A DNA stretch of 64,000 nt from Actinophytocola gossypii. GTDB taxonomy: Bacteria > Actinomycetota > Actinomycetes > Mycobacteriales > Pseudonocardiaceae. Position numbers and translations under genes: made by a program. Shown piece after piece: positions 9,030-19,146 of this stretch (position 1 is the first letter of the stretch; the number at the start of each line of letters is the position of its first letter). The stretch lies in NCBI RefSeq assembly GCF_025165815.1, contig NZ_JAFFZE010000006.1:372001-436000 (forward strand), read 5' to 3'. A model generated the notes under the pieces. The model had not been told where the DNA came from and made no database searches. It saw only the letters and a program-made list of their open reading frames with translations.

Positions 9030-9061
9030 CGTGGTTACGAACTAGCGCAATCGTAGCCACG
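9030..9061. promoter_or_regulatory. Inverted repeat between NmrA-like gene and rrf2, candidate operator
   Basis: CGTGGTTACGA and TCGTAGCCACG form 11-base arms with one mismatch around a 10-base spacer. It is central in the 81-bp divergent region, so an Rrf2 dimer bound here could control both promoters. Inferred from position and symmetry only. Confidence 0.45.
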
Positions 9062-9088
9062 GCGGTTGCGATATGACAACCTGGACGC

Positions 9089-9535
9089 ATGGCGCGATCG
9101 AGCAACACCCAGTTCGCGGTCGCCGTGCACGTGCTGACCTACCTCGCTGGCGCGGCTGCGGGCCGGGCCGCCAGCTCCGACGAGCTGTCCGAGAGCGCGA
9201 ACGTCAATCCCGTGTACGTGCGCCGGGTGCTCGCCCCACTGCGCGAGGCCGGCCTGGTGCGGTCGCGTTCCGGCGCGCACGGCGGGTGGGAGCTGGCGGC
9301 CGGCGCCGAGGACGTCACGCTCGCCCGCGTGTGGCGGCTGCTCCAGGGCACCGACCCGGTACTCGGCCTGCACGGGCCCGATCCGGCCTGCCCGGTCGGC
9401 CGCGACATCCAGAGCGCGCTGACCGCACTCGACCACGCCGTCGCCGACGCCGTCGCCACCGAACTCGGCCGGTTCACCGTGCACGACGTGTTGACCGGTC
9501 GCGTCCCCGCCGCCGAGCCGCGACGGGGACCGTGA
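9089..9535 (+). CDS. Rrf2-family transcriptional regulator
   Basis: 148 residues with the Rrf2 winged-helix domain: NTQFAVAVHVLTYLA at the N-terminus, the recognition region VNPVYVRRVLAPLREAGLVRS and the wing SGAHGGWELA. Only one cysteine is visible (DPACPVG, about residue 97). The three-cysteine iron-sulfur pattern of IscR/NsrR is therefore absent, and it more likely resembles YwnA/CymR-type or thiol-based members. It is divergent from an NmrA-like oxidoreductase and the pair share an inverted repeat. The 106-bp gap after it holds only a short direct repeat (GGGGACCGTGACC at 9525 and 9625). Confidence 0.86.
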   Translation: MARSSNTQFAVAVHVLTYLAGAAAGRAASSDELSESANVNPVYVRRVLAPLREAGLVRSRSGAHGGWELAAGAEDVTLARVWRLLQGTDPVLGLHGPDPACPVGRDIQSALTALDHAVADAVATELGRFTVHDVLTGRVPAAEPRRGP

Positions 9536-9641
9536 CCTGGGGCGCCAGGGCCGGGCGATGGCCGGGAACGCCCTCGTTCACCTCGGTGGCGCGGGGCGGA
9601 ATCCCCGCTTCCACCTCGGGCGGCGGGGACCGTGACCGGGG

Positions 9642-10787
9642 TCAGGACCTGCGGAGTTCCCGCGCGATGAGCATGCGCTGGATCTGGTTCGTGCCCTCGA
9701 AGATCTGCGGCACCTTGGCCTCCCGCAGGTACCGCTCCACCGGGAAGTCACGGGTGTACCCCGCCCCGCCCAGGACCTGCACCGCGTCGGTGGTGACCTT
9801 CATCGCGGCGTCGGTGGCGACCAGCTTCGCGATCGACGCCTGGCGGGTGAACGGCAGGCCCCGGTCCCGCCGCCGCGCGGCCTCCAGGTACGTCGCGCGC
9901 GCCGACTCGACGGCCGCGGCCATGTCGGCCAGCAGGAACTCCATGCCCTGGAACTCGATGATCGGCCGGCCGAACTGCGAGCGCTCCTTCGCGTACGCCA
10001 CCGCCTCGTCCAGCGCGGCCTGGGCCAACCCCACCGAGCAGGCGGCGATGCCGAGCCGGCCGGAGCTGAGCGCGGTCAGGGCGATCCGCAGGCCGTCACC
10101 CTCGGCGCCGAGGAGGCGGTCGGCCGGCACCCGCGCGTCGTCGAAGATCATCTGGGTGGTGGGGGAGCCGGTGAGGCCCATCTTGTGCTCCGGCGGCGCC
10201 GCGGACAAACCGGGGGTCGCCGCGTCCACGAGCAGGCAGCTGACGCCTCGGCCACCATCGGGTGACGTTCGCACCATCGTGGTGTAGAAGTCGGCGTGGC
10301 CACCGTGGGTGATCCAGGCCTTGACACCGTTCACCACGTACGTCGAGTCCGTCAGCACCGCGCGGGTGGTCAGGGCCGCCGCGTCCGAACCCGCCTGGGG
10401 CTCGGACAGGGCATACGCCCCCAGCAGCTCGCCGCCCAGCATGTCGGGAAGCCACCGCGCCCGCTGCTCGTCGGTGCCGTACTCGGCCAGCGCGAAGCAC
10501 GACATCACGTGCACCGACAGGCCGACGCCCATCGACATCCACGCCGTCGCGACCTCCTCCAGGACCTGGAGGTACACCTCGTAGGACAATCCACCCCCGC
10601 CCCAGGCCTCGGGGTACGGCAGCCCGAGCAGCCCGGAACGGCCGAGCAGGCGGAACTGCTCGCGCGGGAACCGTTCCTCCTCCTCGTACCGGGCGGCGAT
10701 CGGGGCCAGCTCGTCCCTGGCGATCTCCCTGGTCAGCTTGACGAGGTCCTCCGCGTCCCGGTCGGGAAGCAGGCGCTCGGCGGGCAT
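9642..10787 (-). CDS. Acyl-CoA dehydrogenase
   Basis: 381 residues, the usual length. It has the N-terminal helical domain, the middle FAD-binding beta-domain ([15 protein letters not shown] and the WITHGG segment), and the C-terminal helices with the catalytic base in [10 protein letters not shown] (Glu364). It introduces a trans-2 double bond into an acyl-CoA and passes electrons to ETF. ATG 10787 follows GGAGG at 8 bases. It is monocistronic here and divergent from the PfkB kinase. Chain-length or branched-chain specificity cannot be settled from sequence alone. Confidence 0.9.
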   Translation of the reverse strand: MPAERLLPDRDAEDLVKLTREIARDELAPIAARYEEEERFPREQFRLLGRSGLLGLPYPEAWGGGGLSYEVYLQVLEEVATAWMSMGVGLSVHVMSCFALAEYGTDEQRARWLPDMLGGELLGAYALSEPQAGSDAAALTTRAVLTDSTYVVNGVKAWITHGGHADFYTTMVRTSPDGGRGVSCLLVDAATPGLSAAPPEHKMGLTGSPTTQMIFDDARVPADRLLGAEGDGLRIALTALSSGRLGIAACSVGLAQAALDEAVAYAKERSQFGRPIIEFQGMEFLLADMAAAVESARATYLEAARRRDRGLPFTRQASIAKLVATDAAMKVTTDAVQVLGGAGYTRDFPVERYLREAKVPQIFEGTNQIQRMLIARELRRS

Positions 10788-10881
10788 TACACATTCCTCC
10801 GCAGGTCAATGCGTTGGCCATGGGCGCCCATTAGTATGACGACCTACTGTCGGGTAGTGGTCGAGAACGGGATGGTGACGC

Positions 10882-11823
10882 GTGATCTGTGTCGGTGGCG
10901 AGGCCCTGGTCGATCTCGTACCGGCATCCTCGGCCAGACCGGGTGAGCTCGGCCCACTGCTCCCGCTGCCCGGCGGCGGGCCCTACAACACCGCGATCGC
11001 GCTCGGCCGGCTCGGCGGGCCGGTCGCCTTCCTCTCCCGCCTGTCCACCGACACGTTCGGGGACGCGCTCCTCGGCCGGCTGCACGCGTCCGGTGTGGAC
11101 ACGGCCCTGGTCCAGCGCGGCGACGAGCCGACCACGCTCGCGGTCGCCGGGATCGGGCCGGACGGGTCGGCCCGCTACTCGTTCCACGTCGAGGGGACCG
11201 CCGACCGGGTGGTGGCCGACCCGGGTGAGTTGCCGGCGGACGTGACGACGGTCTCACTCGGCACCCTCGGGATGGTGCTCGAACCGGGCGCGACGACCTA
11301 CGAAACCGTGCTGCGCCGGCATTCCGCGCGCGGCGGGCTGGTCGTCCTCGACCCGAACATCCGGGCCGCGATGATCACCGACCCGGACGCCTACCGCGCG
11401 CGGTTCGACTCCTGGCTGCCGGACGTCGGGCTGCTCAAACTGTCCCTTGAGGACGCCGAGTGGCTGGCGGGCGGGATGGCCACCGAGGCCGCCGTGCGGG
11501 GCTGGCTGGACCGGGGTCCGGCGGCCGCGGTGTTGACCCGGGGTGCCGCCGGGCTGCTCGCGCTGACGGCGGACGGTGACCGGATCGAGGTGCCGACCGT
11601 CCCGGTCGCGGTCGTCGACACCATCGGCGCGGGGGACACCGTGCACGGCGCGTTGCTGTTCTGGTTGAACGAGGCGGGAATCACCGGCCCGGCCGGGGTA
11701 CGGGAGATCGACGCCGACGGCTGGCGGGCGGCACTCGAATTCGCCTCCCGGGCCGCGTCGGTCACCGTTTCCCGCGCGGGCGCCGAGCCGCCGTACGCGA
11801 CTGAGCTGGGAATTCACCCGTAA
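10882..11823 (+). CDS. PfkB-family carbohydrate kinase (fructokinase-like)
   Basis: 313 residues of ribokinase fold. The N-terminal PGGGPYNTAIALGRLG is the first PfkB signature, and DTIGAGDT with catalytic base Asp252 is the second, forming the anion hole. It phosphorylates a sugar hydroxyl with ATP. The fructokinase-type first signature makes fructose a reasonable guess, but other sugars are possible. It is divergent from the acyl-CoA dehydrogenase, and citrate synthase follows on the same strand after 92 bases with its own promoter region. Confidence 0.87.
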   Translation: MICVGGEALVDLVPASSARPGELGPLLPLPGGGPYNTAIALGRLGGPVAFLSRLSTDTFGDALLGRLHASGVDTALVQRGDEPTTLAVAGIGPDGSARYSFHVEGTADRVVADPGELPADVTTVSLGTLGMVLEPGATTYETVLRRHSARGGLVVLDPNIRAAMITDPDAYRARFDSWLPDVGLLKLSLEDAEWLAGGMATEAAVRGWLDRGPAAAVLTRGAAGLLALTADGDRIEVPTVPVAVVDTIGAGDTVHGALLFWLNEAGITGPAGVREIDADGWRAALEFASRAASVTVSRAGAEPPYATELGIHP

Positions 11824-11883
11824 AGTGCGGTTGCCCACACCTCGCGGACTGTCCGGCCGGCCCCGAGCGCACTAGCGTTGGCG

Positions 11884-11901
11884 AAACAAGACACGTTTGT
11901 T
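11884..11901. promoter_or_regulatory. Small inverted repeat in the citrate synthase leader
   Basis: AAACAA-GACACG-TTTGTT, with 6-base perfect arms, ends 14 bases before the gltA start and just ahead of its GAGAGGG ribosome site. It could be an operator or a leader hairpin. No specific regulator can be named. Confidence 0.3.
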
Positions 11902-11915
11902 GAGAGGGACTACGC

Positions 11916-13274
<1,359 letters not shown>

Positions 13275-13290
13275 GCCCCGACGCCGTCCT

Positions 13291-14481
13291 TCACCGCAGG
13301 GCGTCCCGGAGGCGCAGGCGGGGGCCCGGGTGGAGGACGGCGTTGCGGTAGACCGGGCCGGCGAGGCGAGCCAGCAGCACGATCGACACCACGGTGAGCA
13401 CGAGCGCGACGCCGACCTGCCACAGCGGTACCGCGGCGAGCGCGATCCGGCCCGGCACCAGGATCGGGGACAGCGGCGGCAGCAGGGACAGCACCGTCGC
13501 CGCCGTGCCGTCGGGGTTCAGGGACAGCACGGCGAACCCGACCACGAACGCGACCACGAGCGCCGCGGTGACCGGCATCAGCACCGCCTGCACGTCCTCC
13601 TGCCGCGACACCAGCGCGCCGACCGCCGCGAACACCACGGCGTAGAGCAGGTAGCCGAGCACGTACCAGAGCAGGCCCCAGGCGAGCGCGCCCGCCGCCG
13701 GGCCGGCGATGGTGAGCACCCCGGTCAGCGCCGCCAGCAACAGCCCGACCCCGCCGACCGCGGCCAGCTGGACCAGCCCCACCAGCCCCAGCCCGACCAC
13801 CTTGCCGGACAGCAGCTGCCCCGGCCGGATCGTGGCCAGCAGCCGCTCCGCCACCCGGCTGGACTTCTCCTCCACCACGCCCTGGGCCACCAGCGACCCG
13901 TACAGCAGCAGCGCCAGGTACAGCAGCGCCACCACGACCAGCGCGACCGAGAGCCGCTGGTCGTGCCCCGGGTCGGCCGGTTCGAGCGCGCGCACCTGGA
14001 CGCCGGCGTCCGCGATGGTGCCCAGTACCTCGCCAGCGTCCAGCTCCTCGACCGACGCGATCAGCCCGGACAGCACCTGGCGCTGCACGATCCCGTTCAG
14101 CACGTTGTGCAGGTCCGGGTCGAGGTCGCCGCGGACCAGCACGTGCAGGGCCGCCGGGGCGCCGCTGACCAGCGCGTCCAGGGTGCCGTCGGCCACCTGT
14201 TCGCGGGCCGCGGCCAGGTCGGTGACCTCGGTGGTGCGCACCTCGAGGTCGAGCGCGGCCGCGCCGTCGGCGAGCGGCTCGGCGACCGCGATCGACTGCC
14301 CGTTGAGCCCGACCGTGCTGACCCGCCGGTCGTCGAACACCGTGCTGTGCGCCAGTACGAACACCACGAGCACGACCATCGACCCGACCGTGCTGACCAC
14401 AAAGGACCGAGTGCGCAACCGGGCGTTGAGCTCCCGGCGCGCGACCAGGAGGACCGGCTGCGCCGACCTGGGCCCGATCAC
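13291..14481 (-). CDS. ABC-2 type (NatB-like) transporter permease without adjacent ATPase
   Basis: 396 residues. One N-terminal membrane helix follows a short cytosolic stretch. A large extracytoplasmic loop comes next (about residues 55-190), then about five helices in the C-terminal half. This is the NatB/ABC-2 exporter layout. The cytosolic coupling segment VEEKSSRVAERLLATIRPGQLL is characteristic of NatB permeases. GTG 14481 follows GAGGAGG. Normally a NatA ATPase gene lies directly upstream, but here the upstream gene is the unrelated YbaB operon on the other strand. The partner must be encoded elsewhere or has been lost. Confidence 0.83.
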   Translation of the reverse strand: MIGPRSAQPVLLVARRELNARLRTRSFVVSTVGSMVVLVVFVLAHSTVFDDRRVSTVGLNGQSIAVAEPLADGAAALDLEVRTTEVTDLAAAREQVADGTLDALVSGAPAALHVLVRGDLDPDLHNVLNGIVQRQVLSGLIASVEELDAGEVLGTIADAGVQVRALEPADPGHDQRLSVALVVVALLYLALLLYGSLVAQGVVEEKSSRVAERLLATIRPGQLLSGKVVGLGLVGLVQLAAVGGVGLLLAALTGVLTIAGPAAGALAWGLLWYVLGYLLYAVVFAAVGALVSRQEDVQAVLMPVTAALVVAFVVGFAVLSLNPDGTAATVLSLLPPLSPILVPGRIALAAVPLWQVGVALVLTVVSIVLLARLAGPVYRNAVLHPGPRLRLRDALR

Positions 14482-14614
14482 GTGACCTCCTCGCCGGCCG
14501 GGATTACGTTTGAAAATTCTTCGCCAGACTACGACCTTCGGCGGCAGACGACCGCGTAGGTTCCGACGAGGATGCACGTGATGATCCACCACGGACCATT
14601 GGAGTGGCGAGGGA

Positions 14615-15064
14615 ATGGACCAGGGCATCGACCCGGAGAAGTGGTTCGCACAGTACGACGAGAAGCTGCGGGACGCCGCGGCGCAGGCGGAGAAGGCCGA
14701 GAAGGCGCTGAAGACCGTCGGCGGCTCGGCCACGTCGCAGGACGGTGAGGTCACCGTCCGGGTCAACGCGAGCGGTGCGACGACCGACCTGGTGCTGCGG
14801 GCCGGGGTACGCGACTTCGACCACGAGCACCTGGCGCGGGTGATCCTGCAGACCACCCGGCAGGCGCAGCGGGACGTCGGACAGCAGGTCGTCGACGTGA
14901 TGACCAAGTTCGTCGGCGAGGGCGCCGCGCTGGAGGCGGTCAAGGAGCACCTCCCGGAGGGCTTCGCCGGCGACGGCACCGACGAGGTGTTCAACCTCGA
15001 GGCGCACCGCGACAAGCGTCCGGACGACGAGTACTTCGACAACCCCCCAGAAGTGATCAAGTAA
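14615..15064 (+). CDS. YbaB/EbfC-family nucleoid-associated or ESX-associated protein
   Basis: 149 residues. The central part (GEVTVRVNASGATTDLVL and the following helices) matches the YbaB/EbfC fold, a small DNA-binding dimer. Actinobacteria have many paralogues beside type VII secretion substrate genes, and this one has an acidic C-terminal extension (RPDDEYFDNPPEV) not found in housekeeping YbaB. It heads an operon with an EspC-like protein (27-base gap) and a WXG/peptidase protein. The role is inferred to be structural or chaperone-like for that module rather than recR-linked. Confidence 0.75.
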   Translation: MDQGIDPEKWFAQYDEKLRDAAAQAEKAEKALKTVGGSATSQDGEVTVRVNASGATTDLVLRAGVRDFDHEHLARVILQTTRQAQRDVGQQVVDVMTKFVGEGAALEAVKEHLPEGFAGDGTDEVFNLEAHRDKRPDDEYFDNPPEVIK

Positions 15065-15091
15065 GTCCACCAGACGAAATCGGGGATCCCC

Positions 15092-15448
15092 ATGGGCAGT
15101 GGTTTCAACGTCAGCGTCGGGGAGGTGCGGGCGCACGCCACCACGGTCACCACCGTGGCGACGATGGTCCGCTCGGCCTCGGCGAACGCGCAGGACTCGG
15201 TGAGCGGCGGCGCGTTCGGCCAGGTCGGCCAGTTCTTCGCCTCGGCGATCACCCAGGCGGCCGCCGAGCTGCGGGACGACATCAACCGCGCTAGCCAGAC
15301 CGTCGACCAGGTCCAGTCGGGCCTGAGCCAGGTCGCGGACTCCTACCAGTCGGTCGACGAGCGGCACATGTCGCTGTTCGACGCGGCGGTGCCGGAGCCG
15401 ACGACCGCACCCAACCCGGCTCGGACGACGGAGGTGAACGGACGGTGA
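15092..15448 (+). CDS. EspC/DUF2580-like type VII secretion-associated helical protein
   Basis: 118 residues, predicted all-helical in the first 95 with no signal peptide. The pattern FNVSVGEVRAHATTV, then QVGQFFASAITQAA and TVDQVQSGLSQVADSY, matches the EspC/DUF2580 proteins that pair with WXG100-type substrates. Such proteins usually form antiparallel four-helix bundles with a partner and leave the cell through an ESX machine. The gene overlaps the next start by 4 bases (GTGA), so the two are translationally coupled and probably partners. No ESX ATPase or membrane component is in this window. Confidence 0.7.
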   Translation: MGSGFNVSVGEVRAHATTVTTVATMVRSASANAQDSVSGGAFGQVGQFFASAITQAAAELRDDINRASQTVDQVQSGLSQVADSYQSVDERHMSLFDAAVPEPTTAPNPARTTEVNGR

Positions 15449-16866
15449 CGACCACGACCGACAACTCCGCGCAGGACCTGTTCGAGAACATCCGCACCAC
15501 CGCGAACGCGATCGAGGAGGGCGACTGGCTCGACGCCGGCGTCGGGGTCGCCAAGGTCGCGATGGACATCATCGGCCTGGAGGGCGACCCGCTCGGCGCG
15601 ATCGCCTCCTCCGGCGTCAGCTGGGTGCTCGGCGCGGTCTCGTTCCTGCGCGAGCCGTTCGACATCCTCAAGGGCGACCCGGGTGCGATCAGCTCGTCCG
15701 CGTCGTCGTGGAACGGCGCCTGCGGCAACCTGCACGAGACCGCGGACCGCTACCGGCAGGCGTCGGTCGACCAGACCAGCCTGTGGCAGGGCACCGCCGC
15801 CGACCGCTACCGCGCGGCGAGCAACAACCAGGCCGACGGGCTGTCGGCGCTGAGCCAGGCCAGCCGCGGCGTGTCGCAGGCCATGCAGCAGGGCGGTTCG
15901 CTGCTCGCGTCGGTCCGCAAGCAGGTGCTGGACCTGATCAGCCAGGCGGTGCAGCAGATCATCCAGATCTGCATCGACGCGCTGTCGAAGTCCTGGATGT
16001 CGTTCGGGGCCAGTGTGGCGCTGGGGATCTCCCGCTCGGTGCAGAAGGCCGTGCAGACCGGCCAGAAGCTGATGCAGGCGATCCAGAAGCTGGTGCAGGG
16101 CCTGCAGAAGATCATCAAGGTCGTGCAGCAGATCATGAAGGTCGCGCAGAGCGTCAAGCAGCTCCTGGAGACCATCGGCGGCAAGGCGAGCGGCGAGCAG
16201 CCGCAGGCGCTGTCGGGCTACCAGGTGACCACCAGCGGCGCCATGGGCTCGGTCCAGCACGCGGTGGACACCGGCCGGGCGCCGACGCTGATGAACGCGA
16301 TCGCCCCCGGCTACCAGTGGGAGGCCCCGCCGATGGCCGGCGGCGGCGTCCAGCTGGCGCAGGCGACCGTGCAGCAGCAGGGCGGCCCGGTGTCGCAGAA
16401 CGGCTGGCCGGTGAACCCGCCGCGCGGGAACCGCACCATCCCCGGCACCGACGTCCAGCTGAACGTCGCCGACGGGCCGGCGGGCGACGTGCTGATGTAC
16501 GTCGCGGAGCAGGTGCACAACCGGGTCGAGGACGTCACGCTGGACGACCCGGTGGATGGCGAGGAGGACGACTGGGGCTACGCCTACCGCAACGTGCGCG
16601 GTGGTGAGGCGGTCTCCAACCACGCCAGCGCGACGGCGATCGACCTGAACGCGACCCGGCACCCGCTCGGCGTCCGGGACACCTTCACCGAGACCCAGGT
16701 CAACGAGATCCACCGCATCCTGGAGGAGGTGGACGGCGTCGTGCGCTGGGGCGGGGACTACCAGAACCGCGCCGACGACATGCACTTCGAGATCAACGCC
16801 TCGCTGGCCGAGGTCACCGCGGTGGCCGACCGGCTCCGCGCGGCCCAGGCTCAGCCCGCGCAGTAG
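15445..16866 (+). CDS. WXG-like helical protein fused to a C-terminal M15/VanY-type peptidase
   Basis: 473 residues. The first 220 or so are helical and WXG/PPE-like (LWQGTAADRYRAASNNQADG), with a glutamine/lysine-rich amphipathic coil around 190-250. A proline/glycine linker follows. The last 150 residues are a peptidase M15 domain. Zinc ligands are His393 and Asp400 in SNHASATAID and His447 in DDMHFEI. The canonical glycine of SxHxxGxAxD is alanine here (Ala396). M15 enzymes cut D-Ala-containing peptidoglycan stems. There is no signal peptide, so export through type VII secretion is inferred. It could remodel the own wall or act as an effector on competitors. Confidence 0.75.
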   Translation: MTTTTDNSAQDLFENIRTTANAIEEGDWLDAGVGVAKVAMDIIGLEGDPLGAIASSGVSWVLGAVSFLREPFDILKGDPGAISSSASSWNGACGNLHETADRYRQASVDQTSLWQGTAADRYRAASNNQADGLSALSQASRGVSQAMQQGGSLLASVRKQVLDLISQAVQQIIQICIDALSKSWMSFGASVALGISRSVQKAVQTGQKLMQAIQKLVQGLQKIIKVVQQIMKVAQSVKQLLETIGGKASGEQPQALSGYQVTTSGAMGSVQHAVDTGRAPTLMNAIAPGYQWEAPPMAGGGVQLAQATVQQQGGPVSQNGWPVNPPRGNRTIPGTDVQLNVADGPAGDVLMYVAEQVHNRVEDVTLDDPVDGEEDDWGYAYRNVRGGEAVSNHASATAIDLNATRHPLGVRDTFTETQVNEIHRILEEVDGVVRWGGDYQNRADDMHFEINASLAEVTAVADRLRAAQAQPAQ

Positions 16867-16871
16867 GCACC

Positions 16872-16924
16872 GCCCTGAAGGTGACCTTCGAGACACTGGA
16901 CGTCTCGAAGGTCACCTTCAGGGC
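16872..16924. terminator. 53-bp perfect palindrome, bidirectional terminator; copy 1 of a repeat
   Basis: Two 23-base arms pair without mismatch around a 7-base loop (arms 16872-16894 and 16902-16924), and TTTT follows on the plus strand. It separates the WXG-M15 operon from the convergent glpD, whose stop codon lies inside the right arm. A second element of identical 23-7-23 geometry occurs at 27812-27864, so this is a dispersed repeat that serves as a terminator here. Confidence 0.8.
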
Positions 16925-18417
16925 TTTTCGGCCAGCAGGGCCTCGTCGACCAGGGCGGTCACCGCGGCGCGGGCGGACTCCAGGCGGGTTGGCACCAGGC
17001 CGATCCTGGTGCGCCGGTGCAGCACGTCGTCGGCGGACAGCGCGCCCTCGTGCCGGACGGCCCACCGGATCTCGCCCTCGGTGATCTCGCCGGCCACGGG
17101 GTCGGGGTGCTCGGCGACCAGTCGCGCCTCGGTTCCGTACGACGCGACCAGCCGTGCCGGAGCGTCCAGAGTGGACAATTCGGGGCGAGAAGCCGCGCCC
17201 ACCAAGGGAAGTCGGGCGGTCGGGGAGGGCCGGGAGGTCAGGCCGGTGGCGTCCACGGCGTCCTGGGCCATCTTCCGGTACGTGGTGAGCTTGCCGCCGA
17301 CGACCGTCAGCACCCCGTTCGGCGCGGTGAGCACGGCGTGTTTGCGGGACAGGTCGGCGCTGCGGCCCGGCGCGTCCAGCAGCGGGCGCAGGCCGGCGTA
17401 GCTGCCCAGCACGTCCGACCGGGTCAGCGGCCGCTCCAGCACCGACGACGCCACCGCCAGCAGGAAGTCCACATCGGACTCCGGGGCGGTCGGCTCGTCC
17501 GGTACCTCGGCGTCGAACAGCTCGTCGGTCAGTCCGATGTAGACGAGCCCGTTCCGTTGCGGCAGCACGATGACGAACCGGTTCCGCTCGCCGGGCACGG
17601 GCACCGTGAGCGCGGTGCCGGCACCGCCGAGCGCGGTCCCGTCGACCACCACGTGCGAGCCGAGCGACGGGCGCAGCCGCACCGAGTCCACCAGCGAGCC
17701 CGCCCACACGCCGGCCGCGTTCACCACCTTCCGCGCCCGCAGCGTGACCTCCGCGCCGGTGAGCCCGTCGGTGGCCGCGACCCCGTCCCCGTCGACGGCG
17801 GTGACCCGCAGCCTGGTCAGCACCCGGGCTCCGTACCCGGCGGCGGTCCTGGCCAGCGCGACCACCAGCCGCGCGTCGTCGGTGAGCTGCCCGTCGAAGG
17901 ACAGCAGCCCACCGCGCAATCCGGCCGGCCGCAGTCCGGGAGCCAGCGCGAGCGCCTCCTGCCCGGACACCCGCCGCGGCGGTGGCAGCAGGGCCGACGG
18001 CGTTCGCGCGGCCCGCCGCAGCGCGTCCCCGGCGTGCAGGCCGGCCCGCACGACGGCGGCCCCGCCGCGGGAGACCTGCTCGTGCAGCGGGAGCAGCTGG
18101 GGCAGCGGCCGGGACAGGTGCGGGGCCGTCCTGGTCATCAGGATGCCGCGCTCCACCGCGCTCTCGTGCGCGAGCCGAACGTCGCCGTGCGCCAGGTACC
18201 GCAGGCCGCCGTGTACCAGCTTGCTCGACCACCGCGAGGTGCCGAACGCCAGGTCGTGCGCCTCAACCAGCGCCACCGACAGACCCCGCGCGGCCGCGTC
18301 GAGCGCGATCCCGGCACCGGTCACCCCGCCGCCGACGACCAGCAGGTCCACCACCTCGCCGGCGGCCAGGGCGGCCAGCTCCCCGGCGCGCCGGGCCGCG
18401 TTGAGGGATGTCCTCAT
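16918..18417 (-). CDS. glpD: Glycerol-3-phosphate dehydrogenase, FAD-dependent
   Basis: 499 residues. The FAD-binding Rossmann motif is at the N-terminus (VVGGGVTGAGIALDAAARG, about residues 26-44), followed by FGTSRWSSKLVHGGLRYL, the hallmark of GlpD. Near the C-terminus GGKLTTYRKMAQDAV completes the FAD site. It oxidises glycerol 3-phosphate to DHAP at the inner face of the membrane and passes electrons to quinone. Its ATG overlaps the upstream tetR stop (ATGA), so the two are co-translated. An AGPS-like gene, which uses DHAP-derived substrates, is divergent from this operon. The last codons and stop lie inside the terminator palindrome. Confidence 0.9.
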   Translation of the reverse strand: MRTSLNAARRAGELAALAAGEVVDLLVVGGGVTGAGIALDAAARGLSVALVEAHDLAFGTSRWSSKLVHGGLRYLAHGDVRLAHESAVERGILMTRTAPHLSRPLPQLLPLHEQVSRGGAAVVRAGLHAGDALRRAARTPSALLPPPRRVSGQEALALAPGLRPAGLRGGLLSFDGQLTDDARLVVALARTAAGYGARVLTRLRVTAVDGDGVAATDGLTGAEVTLRARKVVNAAGVWAGSLVDSVRLRPSLGSHVVVDGTALGGAGTALTVPVPGERNRFVIVLPQRNGLVYIGLTDELFDAEVPDEPTAPESDVDFLLAVASSVLERPLTRSDVLGSYAGLRPLLDAPGRSADLSRKHAVLTAPNGVLTVVGGKLTTYRKMAQDAVDATGLTSRPSPTARLPLVGAASRPELSTLDAPARLVASYGTEARLVAEHPDPVAGEITEGEIRWAVRHEGALSADDVLHRRTRIGLVPTRLESARAAVTALVDEALLAEKP

Positions 18418-19013
18418 GGGCGCAGGACCACGTCGAGCACGTGCGCGAGCTCGGTCAGCAGGGCGTCCAGCGGCAGGTCGGAGGTGGACGGGCGGATCGC
18501 GAACACGTAGGGCTGGAGCAGCAGGAAGATCGACCGCGCCTGCACCGCCGGGTCGCCGTCGCGGATCGAGCCGTCGCGGCGGCCGGCGGCGAGCTGGGCG
18601 CGCACGAACTCCTCGGTCATCCGCTGGCTGGTGCCGATCCGCTCCATGATGTACGGCAGCAGCATCTCCGCGTCGCGCTCGATCACGGCGTGCATCAGGG
18701 GGTTGTCGGCGAGCGCCCGGATCGTGTGCACCGAGGCGACGACCAGCTGCCCGCGCGCGGTCGGCTCCTGGGCGGCGGCCCGGTTGGCCTCGGCGAGGAT
18801 CTTGCCGAACTCGCGGGTGATCAGCGCGGACAGCATGCCGCGCACGTCGGGGAAGCGGCGGTAGAGCGTCATCCGGCTCACCGACGCCGTGCGGGCCACG
18901 TCGCTCAACGTGGTCCGCCGGACGCCGACGGACAGGACGCACTCCATGGCCGCGTCCAGCAGCACGTCGTCGGCGACACGGTTGGGTGACGGCGTGTGAC
19001 GGATGGACGTCAT
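18414..19013 (-). CDS. TetR-family regulator of the glpD/AGPS locus
   Basis: 199 residues. A standard TetR helix-turn-helix is seen in the first 60 residues (RRTTLSDVARTASVSRMTLYRRF). The rest is helical. ATG 19013 is favoured: GTG/ATG codons further upstream would place the start in the divergent promoter. It is translationally coupled to glpD and faces the AGPS-like gene across 133 bp that contains A+T-rich sequence (TATAGTGTTACATAT). It likely controls both directions in response to a lipid or glycerol metabolite. The effector is unknown. Confidence 0.85.
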   Translation of the reverse strand: MTSIRHTPSPNRVADDVLLDAAMECVLSVGVRRTTLSDVARTASVSRMTLYRRFPDVRGMLSALITREFGKILAEANRAAAQEPTARGQLVVASVHTIRALADNPLMHAVIERDAEMLLPYIMERIGTSQRMTEEFVRAQLAAGRRDGSIRDGDPAVQARSIFLLLQPYVFAIRPSTSDLPLDALLTELAHVLDVVLRP

Positions 19014-19146
19014 ATGTAACACTATACCGGTGACCGAAACGCGTGACCACACCGTCCGCCGGAGCTGGACTCCTGATGGTGGTCAGGACGTCATCCTGCC
19101 TGATCATGCCGCACGTTGGCTATATTCGAAAACCGGCCTTACCGAA

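Noticed and set aside
9525-9637. Direct repeat GGGGACCGTGACC, copies 100 bases apart
   Set aside because: Only 13 bases, partly inside the rrf2 stop region, with no symmetry or third copy to suggest function.
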